NCBI RefSeq assembly: GCF_010548275.1
Contig: NZ_JAAGLT010000008.1
Coordinates: 1-64,000, forward strand
DNA from: Streptomyces sp. SID12488
Lineage (GTDB): Bacteria; Actinomycetota; Actinomycetes; Streptomycetales; Streptomycetaceae
Length of the DNA stretch: 64,000 bases
Direction of reading: 5' to 3'
Below the pieces are notes generated by a model. That model made no database searches. It saw nothing but the letters and a program-made list of their open reading frames with translations, and was not told the origin of the DNA. Positions within the stretch are counted from its first letter, which is position 1; each line of letters opens with the position of its first letter. Below are positions 43,047 through 51,103 of the stretch, one piece after another. The position numbers and the translations under genes were made by a program.

Positions 43047-45965
43047 CTACTCGAGGAGTTCCGCGTACGAGCCCATGGCCAGGGCTATGTCCGCCTGGGC
43101 CCAGAACCGGTGGTAGGTGAAGACGGGCGCGGCGCCGCCCTTGAGGTAGGACTCGATCTTCGACCAGGCAGGGTCGCTCTTGTAGAAGGACCGGATCGAG
43201 GCGAACGTCGAGGACGAGTCGACGGTCTCGCCGCCTGGCATCTTGCCGGTCCAGCCGCTCGGCACGTAAAGGCTGTCGTTGAACCGGCTGTAGTCGGTGC
43301 GGGTCTCGGGAACAGCGATACCGAGGCTGTCCTGGTAGTGGCTCCACATGCCGTCCAGCAGCGCCTTCGCCGTCGACTTCGACGCCGCGTCACCGGACTT
43401 GGCGCCGTAGTACGCGAGTGTCTTGGCGTAGGCCGCCGCCACCCCGACGTCGTTGGTGTAGTCGGCGACGGTGACGTGAAGTCCGCTGTTGGCACCGGGA
43501 GTTGACGCGTTCCAGGTGTCGGGCTGGCCCGACCACTTGAGGGTGGAGGGAATCTGGTAGCTGCCGTCCGGGTTGATCGTGGTCTTGGACAGCGCCCACT
43601 TGACCCACTTGTCGAGGACCGCCTTCGCGGCGGCGTTGCCCGTCTGCTGGTAGTACTCGGCGACCCGCTCCATGGACCATGCCTGGAAACCGAACCACTG
43701 GTTGGACGGCGGGTCGTGGTACACGGGCTGCTCGTCGTAGTACATGCCGTAGAACGTCGACTTCCCGGCCGGCGGGGTCGCGTAGCGGCCTGCCCAGCTG
43801 TTCGTCGAGCCGCCGGCGATCGCGCCCTCGTCCGACTGCAGCCAGCGGTAGAACTCCATCTGCCGCTGCAGCGACTTCGTCCAGTCCGCCTGCCCTGTCG
43901 CCGACTTGGGCTTCAGGTCGGCGTACGAGCTGAGCGCGTAGGCGGCCAGGGGGTTCTGGTAGCCGCTGTGGGCGAAGCTGGATCCGATGCGCCAGGACCA
44001 GCCCCCAGTGGTGTCGGTGGAGCCTCCCCAGGCGTAGTACCAGGACATCAGGTAGTGCGAGGCGTCCTTGCCGGTACCGGCCGGGCAGGACGAGGGCCCC
44101 ACGCAGTTGCCGATCTTCTTGAAGTACTTGTCGTACATGGCGTACCGCAGGTAGTCGCCCATCTTGGCGGCCTTGGCGATCGTGCCCGACACGGCCGAGC
44201 CCTTGCCCTGCTCGTTCGCCCACAGGTCCGCCCAGTAGGCGGCCTGCACCGCGCGTGCGTCGGCGTCCGGGGCGGTGGTGTACTTCCACTGCTTGGCGTA
44301 CGACTTGTCCCCGGTGAACAGGTCCAGGTAGCCGTTCGTGCCGCCGTACTTGAAGGCGTCGCAGGTCGGCTGCGGCACCGTCTCCCACACCGACTCCTGC
44401 GGGCCGCGCTGGAAGGTGTTCATGTACGACGGTCCGGTCTCCGTCGGGCCGGCCTCGCACTTGCCGCCCGGGGTGTTGCCGAACCCGTAGGTGTTGTCGA
44501 CGTCCTGGATCCAGTGCATGCCGTAGACGTCGTCCGTGCTGTAGGCCGACTTCAGCTCACCGGCGAGCGGGTCCGAGCCGACGGGCACGGACGGGTCGAG
44601 CGCGGTCGGATACTGGTTCGGCGTGTCCTCCTCGGGCCCGTAGGTCGCCGGTTTGGAGGCGCTGTAGAAGGAGTTGGTGGGCTGGTCGGCGTGGGTGGGG
44701 ATCATGTACTTCTCCATGATGTCCCAGGCGCCGTTGAACTTGGTCCAGTCGCCGGTGATCTTCCCGTACATGGCCTGGAGCCACAGGAGGTAGCTGTACG
44801 CCTCCGACGTGGTCTCGTGGCCGTGGTCCGGCGCCTCGACGATCAGCGTTTCCACCGAGTGGTAGGGGATGCCCTCGGGGGAGAAGTAGCCGTTGGCCGG
44901 GTTGGTGATCTTGCCGTAGAGCTCCAGGAACCGGGCGTCGTACGTCTTGGAGGCCGCGATCTGGGTGACCGTCACCGCCGCCTTGCCGTGTCCGGTGGCT
45001 GTCGACTCGAAGGTCGCCGCGCCCGTGCCGGAGGAGTCCGCCGTGACGGTCACCTTCTGCACGGTGTTCCAGTTCGACGGGGTGAAGGTGAGCGACGCCC
45101 CGCCGGTCGCCGACAGTCCCGTGTTGCCGCCGGTCCGGGCGGTCGTCACGGTCACGTTGGCCGACGGCTGGGTCGACAGCTTCACGTCGTACGTCGCCGA
45201 CTTGCCCTGCTGGACGGCGAGTTGGCCGGTGGAGGCCACCACGGCGGGCCCTGCGGCGACCGTGATGCCGACCGGGGTGGACTCCGCCGACGCGCTCAGA
45301 CTGTCGTACGCCTTCGCCAGCAGGGAATGACTGCCCACAGCCAAACCGGAGGCGGCGAGCGTGTAGGGCGCGCTCGTGTCCGTGCCCAGCAGCGTGGTGT
45401 CGTCGTAGAACTCCACCTTGCTGATCGTCGCGCCGTCCGCGGCAGCCGTGGTCGCCGCGAGCGGCACGGCGTCACCCAGCGAGTAGACCGCGCCGGCGGC
45501 CGGGCTGGTCAGCACGGTGATCGGCGGCTGGTGGGCGCCGATGCAACTGGTGCCGCTGACCGCGAAGTTGGTCGGCGCGGCGTTGCTGCCGCTGTAGCTG
45601 AACTGTGCGCCTGCGGAAACGGCGGCGCCCGGGGCGACGGTGCCGTTGTACGGGGCGTTCCTGACGGTGATGGCCTCGCCGGCCTGGGACCATGTGCCGT
45701 TCCACCCGTTCGCGAGCTTCTGGTTTCCGGTGTAACCGTAGGTCAGGGTCCAGCCGTCGAGTGCGGCGGTACCGCGGTTGGTGAGGGTGAGGTCGACGGT
45801 GAAGCCGGAGCCCCAGTCGTTGGTCTTGTAGTCGACGCTGCACTGCACGGACGCCGCGTTCGCGGTGGTCGTCCCGCTGGCGAGTATCGACAGGGGTAGA
45901 GCGAACACAGCGGCGGCTGAGGTCCAGAACCGCCGCACCGCTCTGCGTTTGCGTCCGGGATCCAT
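43047..45965 (-). CDS. Secreted GH48 cellobiohydrolase with N-terminal CBM2
   Basis: A 972-aa secreted exocellulase. The signal peptide ends TTANAAS (about 38). CBM2 spans about 39-141, an Ig-like Big domain about 148-237 (ITVLTSPAAGAVYSLG), and a second beta module about 240-335. The GH48 (alpha/alpha)6 domain runs from about 342 to 972. Glu377 in VEAPD and Glu388 in TTSEAYSY correspond to the known catalytic and subsite glutamates of Cel48 enzymes. It acts from reducing ends, releasing cellobiose. AAGGAGG precedes the ATG. A perfect CebR-type box is 58 bp upstream. Confidence 0.95.
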   Translation of the reverse strand: MDPGRKRRAVRRFWTSAAAVFALPLSILASGTTTANAASVQCSVDYKTNDWGSGFTVDLTLTNRGTAALDGWTLTYGYTGNQKLANGWNGTWSQAGEAITVRNAPYNGTVAPGAAVSAGAQFSYSGSNAAPTNFAVSGTSCIGAHQPPITVLTSPAAGAVYSLGDAVPLAATTAAADGATISKVEFYDDTTLLGTDTSAPYTLAASGLAVGSHSLLAKAYDSLSASAESTPVGITVAAGPAVVASTGQLAVQQGKSATYDVKLSTQPSANVTVTTARTGGNTGLSATGGASLTFTPSNWNTVQKVTVTADSSGTGAATFESTATGHGKAAVTVTQIAASKTYDARFLELYGKITNPANGYFSPEGIPYHSVETLIVEAPDHGHETTSEAYSYLLWLQAMYGKITGDWTKFNGAWDIMEKYMIPTHADQPTNSFYSASKPATYGPEEDTPNQYPTALDPSVPVGSDPLAGELKSAYSTDDVYGMHWIQDVDNTYGFGNTPGGKCEAGPTETGPSYMNTFQRGPQESVWETVPQPTCDAFKYGGTNGYLDLFTGDKSYAKQWKYTTAPDADARAVQAAYWADLWANEQGKGSAVSGTIAKAAKMGDYLRYAMYDKYFKKIGNCVGPSSCPAGTGKDASHYLMSWYYAWGGSTDTTGGWSWRIGSSFAHSGYQNPLAAYALSSYADLKPKSATGQADWTKSLQRQMEFYRWLQSDEGAIAGGSTNSWAGRYATPPAGKSTFYGMYYDEQPVYHDPPSNQWFGFQAWSMERVAEYYQQTGNAAAKAVLDKWVKWALSKTTINPDGSYQIPSTLKWSGQPDTWNASTPGANSGLHVTVADYTNDVGVAAAYAKTLAYYGAKSGDAASKSTAKALLDGMWSHYQDSLGIAVPETRTDYSRFNDSLYVPSGWTGKMPGGETVDSSSTFASIRSFYKSDPAWSKIESYLKGGAAPVFTYHRFWAQADIALAMGSYAELLE

Positions 45966-46022
45966 GTGCTGTTCCTCCTTGCGTCACGTGACTCAGGGAG
46001 AGATGCCGAGGGGGGAATCCAG

Positions 46023-46036
46023 TGGGAGCGCTCCCA
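46023..46036. promoter_or_regulatory. CebR-type operator TGGGAGCGCTCCCA (GH48)
   Basis: A perfect 14-bp palindrome upstream of the GH48 gene, in the 690-bp divergent region 45966-46655. Confidence 0.88.
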
Positions 46037-46165
46037 TCGTGGAGATGGAGGAGGGATCGGTCAAGATGCCGACGACTTCAAAGTTCGAACTGACCCTGAG
46101 AGAGCGAAAGTTTCGCAAGGACCCTATGAAACCCCGCCAGTTGACGCTAACTTCCCCCTCACCAG

Positions 46166-46179
46166 TGGGAGCGGTTCCA
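46166..46179. promoter_or_regulatory. Degenerate CebR-type box
   Basis: TGGGAGCGGTTCCA keeps 12 of 14 consensus bases. It is 143 bp from the perfect box. The GH6 start is 477 bp away, with no gene seen between 46180 and 46655, so GH6 may have a long leader or an unseen promoter. Confidence 0.6.
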
Positions 46180-46655
46180 TCACTCGACGTGTCCGTAGGG
46201 GTGCGCCAGGATGTAAGGACTCGCTCATGCGACACCCCCCGCATTCAGTACTTTTAGTCAGCGACGCTCTCTTGAGCGCTGTTCCACCTGTGTTCTCGGC
46301 CAGGGGAGCCACGGCCGCGCGCACAGTGGGACACACCGTCACCAGCCAGTGGGACAGCCCCTTCCAGGGCGTTGAGCCGATCAGTGGCCGTGACGCCGGC
46401 GAGCGATCCCGCACCGATGAAGTCCGAGCTCGACGGACACACCAACCCGCGGTCGCCTGTCGACCGGGGCATGACGTGGTGCGACGACCGTGAGCCCGTC
46501 CTGTCCGGCCGGACCCGGAACGTGCAGGACCGCTCCTCCGATCCGTCCTTGATCTCCGTCTGCGAAGGCACTGCCACCCGTAGTGCGTCGGCTCGCGCGA
46601 CCGTTCGCGCGGCCCGCATCCGCACGTCCACATCAAGAAAAGGAAGCCCGCACTC

Positions 46656-48419
46656 ATGAGTCACACCAGGACATCGCTGCTCGCCGCCCTGGCGCTGGTC
46701 GCCGGGACGTCGGGGACGGCGCTCATCGTCGGCCAGGCCGGCGCTGCCACGTCGTCCATCCCCTGCACCGTCGACTACAAGGTGCAGAGCCAGTGGGACA
46801 CCGGCTTCACCGCCGCCGTGACCATCACCAACAACGCGGCTGCCAAGACGGGTTGGTCGGTGAAGTGGTCGTACGCCGGCAATCAGAGGATCACGAACGG
46901 CTGGAACGCGAAGATCAGCCAGAGTGGCGCCGACGTCAACGCCGCCAACGAGAACTACAACGGCACGCTCGCGAGCGGCGGTTCGGTCAGCTTCGGCTTC
47001 AACGGCTCCTACAGCGGCACCAACAGCGTGCCCGCCACGTTCACGCTCGACGGTGTCGCCTGCAACGTCGACAACGGAGGCGGTACTGGCGGTGGTACCG
47101 GTGGCGGCACCGGAGGTGGTACCGGCGGAGGTACAGGCGGCGGAGACGGCGGTGGCGGCACCGGCAACCGTGTGGACAACCCCTACACCGGCGCCAAGGT
47201 GTACGTGAACCCGGAGTGGTCCGCCAAGGCCGCAGCCGAGCCGGGCGGCAGCAGCATCGCCAGCCAGCCCACCGCCGTCTGGCTCGACCGCATCGCCGCC
47301 ATCAACGGCGTCAGCGGCGGCATGGGTCTGCGCGCCCACCTCGACGAGGCGCTGAAGCAGAAGGGCTCCGGTGAACTCGTCGTCCAGATCGTGATCTACG
47401 ACCTGCCCGGCCGCGACTGCGCCGCCCTCGCCTCCAACGGCGAGTTCGGGCCCAACGACCTCGACAAGTACAAGACCCAGTACATCGACCCCATCGTGTC
47501 GATCATGTCCGAAGCCAAGTACGCCGGCCTGCGGATCGCCACCATCATTGAGCCGGACTCGCTACCCAACCTGGTCACCAACGCCGGCGGCACCGCCACC
47601 TCCACCGACGTCTGCGTGACCATGAAGGCCAACGGCAACTACGAGAAGGGTGTCAGTTACGCCCTCGACAAGCTGGGCAACATCCCCGGCGTCTACAACT
47701 ACATCGACGCCGCCCACCACGGCTGGCTCGGCTGGGACAGCAACCTCGCTCCCGCGGTGACACAGTTCCAGAAGGTCGCGACGACGAACGGCGCGAGCGT
47801 AAACGACGTGGCCGGCTTCATCGTCAACACCGCGAACTACAGCCCCACCAAGGAGCCGTATCTCAAGGCCACCGACACGGTGGGCGGTCAGACCGTGCGC
47901 CAGTCGAAGTGGGTGGACTGGAACCAGTACGTGGACGAGCAGTCTTTCGCCCAGGCGTTCCGTGACAAGCTCGTCGCGGCCGGATTCAACTCCGGACTCG
48001 GCATGCTGATCGACACTTCGCGCAACGGCTGGGGCGGCTCCGCCCGGCCCACCGGTCCTGGTACGCAGACCACCGTGGACGGTTATGTCGACGCCACCCG
48101 CATCGACCGGCGGATCCACGCCGGCAACTGGTGCAACCAGAGCGGTGCGGGCATCGGCGAACGGCCGACCGCGGCTCCGGCCGCCGGTATCGACGCCTAC
48201 GTGTGGGTCAAGCCGCCGGGGGAGTCGGACGGCAACAGCACGGCCATCCCCAACGACGAGGGCAAGGGCTTCGACCGGATGTGCGACCCGACGTATGGCG
48301 GCAACGCCCGCAACGGCAACAACCTCACGGGCGCACTGCCGAACTCGCCGCTGGCCGGACGCTGGTTCTCCGCCCAGTTCCAGCAGCTGGTCCGGAACGC
48401 CTACCCGCCGCTGTCATGA
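46656..48419 (+). CDS. Secreted GH6 cellulase with N-terminal CBM2
   Basis: A 587-aa secreted enzyme. The signal peptide ends GQAGAAT (about 32), and CBM2 spans about 34-136 (CTVDYKVQSQWDTGF to LDGVAC). A Gly/Thr linker of GGGT repeats is followed by the GH6 barrel. IYDLPGRDCAALAS carries the acid Asp, RIATIIEPDSLPN the pKa-modulating site, and YNYIDAAHHGWLGW and WVKPPGESDG line the tunnel. It probably acts as a non-reducing-end cellobiohydrolase, complementing the reducing-end GH48. AGGAAG precedes the ATG. It is divergent from GH48. Confidence 0.95.
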   Translation: MSHTRTSLLAALALVAGTSGTALIVGQAGAATSSIPCTVDYKVQSQWDTGFTAAVTITNNAAAKTGWSVKWSYAGNQRITNGWNAKISQSGADVNAANENYNGTLASGGSVSFGFNGSYSGTNSVPATFTLDGVACNVDNGGGTGGGTGGGTGGGTGGGTGGGDGGGGTGNRVDNPYTGAKVYVNPEWSAKAAAEPGGSSIASQPTAVWLDRIAAINGVSGGMGLRAHLDEALKQKGSGELVVQIVIYDLPGRDCAALASNGEFGPNDLDKYKTQYIDPIVSIMSEAKYAGLRIATIIEPDSLPNLVTNAGGTATSTDVCVTMKANGNYEKGVSYALDKLGNIPGVYNYIDAAHHGWLGWDSNLAPAVTQFQKVATTNGASVNDVAGFIVNTANYSPTKEPYLKATDTVGGQTVRQSKWVDWNQYVDEQSFAQAFRDKLVAAGFNSGLGMLIDTSRNGWGGSARPTGPGTQTTVDGYVDATRIDRRIHAGNWCNQSGAGIGERPTAAPAAGIDAYVWVKPPGESDGNSTAIPNDEGKGFDRMCDPTYGGNARNGNNLTGALPNSPLAGRWFSAQFQQLVRNAYPPLS

Positions 48420-48439
48420 CCTGCTGAGGCGGTGAGCGA

Positions 48440-48486
48440 CCGCCGGGATCCGCCCCTTGGCTCTGCTGAGGGGCGGACCCCGGCGG
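48440..48486. terminator. Hairpin terminator after GH6
   Basis: An 18-bp stem (48440-48457 with 48469-48486) with one mismatch and an 11-base loop, 21 bases past the GH6 stop. It is also downstream of the convergent reductase gene. Confidence 0.85.
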
Positions 48487-48550
48487 ATCCGGCACGTCAG
48501 GTCGGCCTTCTCCCTGGGCGCCCGTCGGAAGACGGGGTTGATCGGACGAC

Positions 48551-49153
48551 TCAGCGGACTCGGTCGTAGACGAGGGCCAATGTGCCGTGCTCGCCCGCGG
48601 ACTGGCTGACGAGTGTCCACTGGCTCGCGGGCAGGCCGTCGTCGAAGAGGCGCGGTCCGCCGCCGAGGAAGACCGGAAAGACCGTGAGCGCCAGCCGGTC
48701 GACCTTGTCGGCCACCAGAAGAGCCTTGACGACGCTCGCGCTGGAGAGCACGAGGATGTCGCCGCCTTCGGTGGCCTTGAGGTCCGTGACCACCTCGACG
48801 GTCGGCTTGTTCGCGATCGTCGTGCGCTCCCACGGCGCGGTGTCGAGGGTGGAGGAGAGGACCACCTTGTCGGTGTCGACGAGCCACTTCGCGAAGGCTT
48901 CGTCGCGTGGGTCGGCACCCTCCATGCCGATGACGGTGGGCCAGAATCCGAGAAAGCCCTCGGCGTTGACCCGACCGAGCAGGGCCGTCGTCGCCGGCTC
49001 CCAGAGACTGGTCAGATGGTCGCGGGCGACATCGGTCACGGCGTACGGCATCACCCAGCGCATGTCCAGCGGGTTGTCGGGTGCGGCGTAGTGGCCGTCG
49101 AGGGAGAGGGCCATGTTGGTGACAACTCGGCGGCCGACGGTCTGCTGTGTCAT
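48551..49153 (-). CDS. Dihydrofolate reductase-family protein (RibD C-terminal-like)
   Basis: A 200-aa protein of the DHFR/RibD-C fold. It has the MALSLDGHYAA start, LLGRVNAEGF, KVVLSSTLDTAPWERTTI, GGDILVLSSASVVKALL and VFPVFLGGGPRLFDDG, all typical of this NADPH-binding family. Members are mostly of unknown substrate and are often paired with regulators. Its ATG overlaps the stop of the ArsR-AHSA1 gene by four bases (ATGA), so the two are cotranslated. AGGAG lies within the upstream gene. Confidence 0.88.
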   Translation of the reverse strand: MTQQTVGRRVVTNMALSLDGHYAAPDNPLDMRWVMPYAVTDVARDHLTSLWEPATTALLGRVNAEGFLGFWPTVIGMEGADPRDEAFAKWLVDTDKVVLSSTLDTAPWERTTIANKPTVEVVTDLKATEGGDILVLSSASVVKALLVADKVDRLALTVFPVFLGGGPRLFDDGLPASQWTLVSQSAGEHGTLALVYDRVR

Positions 49154-50013
49154 TTCATGCTCCTGGTGGCGGTGTTGTCGGTGTTGTCGGTGTCGTGTGC
49201 GTACGCGGTGAGGGCCGCCGCGAGTTTGTCGAGGCTCTGGCCGAAGCCGATCTCGATGCCCGCGATGAAGCCCGCGGAGTCGACCGTGCTGTCGGTGATT
49301 CGCCAGCGGACGTCGAGGTCCGTGCCCGTGTCGGTGGGGCCGAGGCCCATGGCGACGTGGGCGGTGAAAGCAGGGCGGCCGTCGGGAAGCAGCGGGGAGA
49401 GCCGGTAGGCGAGGTGCTCACCGGGTCGTACGTCGTCGACGACCCCCTCCGCGCGCCCGACGACCAGGCCGGAGTCGGCGACTTCTTCCGCATCGCGGTA
49501 CTCCTGGACGATCCGCCCTCCGGGACGGGCCTCGAAGACGAGTTCGGAGGCACGGAGGTCCTCGGGGGTCCACCAGTGCGTGAGCAGTGCGGCTTCGGTC
49601 AGGTGGCGCCAGACCAGTTCGGGACGCCCTGCCAGTGACCGGTGGAAGGTGAACGAGCGGCCGTCGGCCCACCCCGGCTCCTGTGCGGCGAGCCGCTCCG
49701 CGTCGACACTCAGCCCGTATCGGTCGTGAGTCGCACGTGGGCCGTCGGGCTGGTCTGCGGTGTCGGCGAGTTGACTGAGCGCGGCTGCCAGGTCCCGCAG
49801 GGGACCGGGCAGGAGTGTGTAGACGCGGCGCTGACCTGTGCGCTGGGAAGTCACGACGCCGGAGCGCTCAAGGGTCTGCAGGTGCTTGGTCGTCTGCGGT
49901 TGGCGTGCGTCGGTGAGCTGAGCGAGAACGCCGACCGACCGGGGGCGCTCGGCCAGCAGGCTCACGAGGTGCCAGCGGGCCGGGTCGGCCAGTGCGGCGA
50001 GGAGTGCGTCCAT
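49150..50013 (-). CDS. ArsR-type HTH fused to AHSA1/SRPBCC domain
   Basis: A 287-aa two-domain protein. The winged-helix ArsR domain (about 1-95) reads ALADPARWHLVSLLAERPRSVGVLAQLTDARQ. An AHSA1-like START domain (about 115-275) follows, with FTFHRSLAGRPELVWRHLTEAALLTHWW and GFIAGIEIGFGQSLDKLAA. The fusion suggests a repressor that senses a small ligand in the START cavity. No metal-binding CxC is present in the HTH. A TATTC-N8-GAATA dyad sits just upstream of the ATG and is a candidate autoregulatory operator. Confidence 0.9.
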   Translation of the reverse strand: MDALLAALADPARWHLVSLLAERPRSVGVLAQLTDARQPQTTKHLQTLERSGVVTSQRTGQRRVYTLLPGPLRDLAAALSQLADTADQPDGPRATHDRYGLSVDAERLAAQEPGWADGRSFTFHRSLAGRPELVWRHLTEAALLTHWWTPEDLRASELVFEARPGGRIVQEYRDAEEVADSGLVVGRAEGVVDDVRPGEHLAYRLSPLLPDGRPAFTAHVAMGLGPTDTGTDLDVRWRITDSTVDSAGFIAGIEIGFGQSLDKLAAALTAYAHDTDNTDNTATRSMK

Positions 50014-50022
50014 GACGGCAAG

Positions 50023-50040
50023 TATTCCTCAAGAAGAATA
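50023..50040. promoter_or_regulatory. ArsR-type operator TATTC-N8-GAATA
   Basis: A perfect 5-bp dyad with an 8-bp AT-rich spacer, centred about 19 bp upstream of the ArsR-AHSA1 start codon. It is unusually AT-rich for this DNA. Confidence 0.65.
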
Positions 50041-50054
50041 TTCGTGTCAAGGAA

Positions 50055-50430
50055 TGCGTCTTGGCTTGTCCGGAGACACGTGCCGGGCGGGGATCGGTCG
50101 GCGAGGGCGACGGCTGTCTGCGGGAACCCGGGACGGCCGTCGCGCCGGGCGATCGGCACTCCGGGATCGTGGCGGCTCAGCGCGTCCGGCCCGGCGAGGT
50201 GGAACGCGCCGGCAGTACCGGACCGTGCGATCTCCCGCAACGCGGCGGCGAGGTCGGTGACATGGGCAGGGTTGCGGATGTCGAGCGGATACCAGGCCGC
50301 CCCCGAGGTTCTGCCGGGGCGGGAAAGTGAACGGCGCGGACGTCTCCCGTCCCGAGGCGATTGCCTGCCGGATCAGCTCGCCGCCCAGGTAACCACTGCC
50401 CCCGATGATCAGGACTGTCGTGGACCGACG
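50055..50430 (-). pseudogene. NAD-dependent epimerase/RmlD-like remnant
   Basis: On the minus strand the N-terminus reads STTVLIIGGSGYLGGELIRQA, a clear GxxGxxG Rossmann start. A second frame then gives SGAAWYPLDIRNPAHVTDLAAA, joined almost directly to REIARSGTAGAFHLAGPDALSR. The last piece is the C-terminal part of extended SDR sugar-nucleotide reductases. About 120 central residues, including the YxxxK site, are missing, and at least one frameshift is needed. It cannot be active. It lies between the ArsR-AHSA1 gene and an empty stretch. Confidence 0.65.
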
Positions 50431-51103
50431 CGGTAGCGAACGCGGAATCGCGTCCCCGCCACGCGACGAGACCCCGGTCGTACTTACTCGACAGCCGTGC
50501 GGTGAACCGGGGGGGGCTCCGTATGGATCGTCGAGGGCATGGAGTGGTCATGTGTCGTTCTCTCTGTGAAGGAGCGAGCGCTCGGCTGGCAGGGGGGATC
50601 TCAATGTTCGAGATTGCGAACGCGACTGATTCGCCGGGCTCCTCTCTGGAGGCTAGGAGGTCGACAGCTGCCGTCAATATGCCTCGCATGATGCGTTACG
50701 GATATCGAAATATTTCGAAGCTCAGCAGGGCATCGGAACTCTCGATGTCGCGACGACCTTCTCGTGTTGACGGTTGGCGAGACGGAGGCGGGTAGTTGAC
50801 CGGCCGCGTGCTGTTGACATGTCCAGGAGTATGTCTAGCATCCGTGACATCGGCGATCCGAAATCAGCTCGAAATTTCGAACGTTGTGCATGCGTGAACC
50901 CAGGGAATTGACCGACCTTCTGCAGCTGGCATCCAATGTCTGATGCCAGAGTCCAGCGTGCGCTCCGCTCCCTTCACCTTTACATCTGCACCGCACAGCG
51001 AATCGCCCCGCCGACGATCGCATCGCCCCGCATCACCCAACGAGCCATTCGCAAGCACCCTGGGTGTCCAGCCCGTGGTGCCCCACCCGGAAAGGAGCCC
51101 ACC
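50431..51103. other. Long intergenic region with AT-rich palindromes
   Basis: 673 bases without a recognised gene. TCGAAATATTTCGA (50705-50718) is a perfect 14-bp palindrome and TCGAAATTTCGA (50869-50880) a perfect 12-bp one. Both resemble the CGAA-N-TTCG type of operator reported for Streptomyces hemicellulase regulators. They precede the GH27 gene at 51104, whose AAAGGAG site is at 51091-51097. Confidence 0.6.

Noticed and set aside
47076..47165. GGAGGTACCGGC-type tandem repeats
   Set aside because: They encode the Gly/Thr linker between CBM2 and the GH6 domain, so they are ordinary coding repeats rather than a regulatory or CRISPR array.
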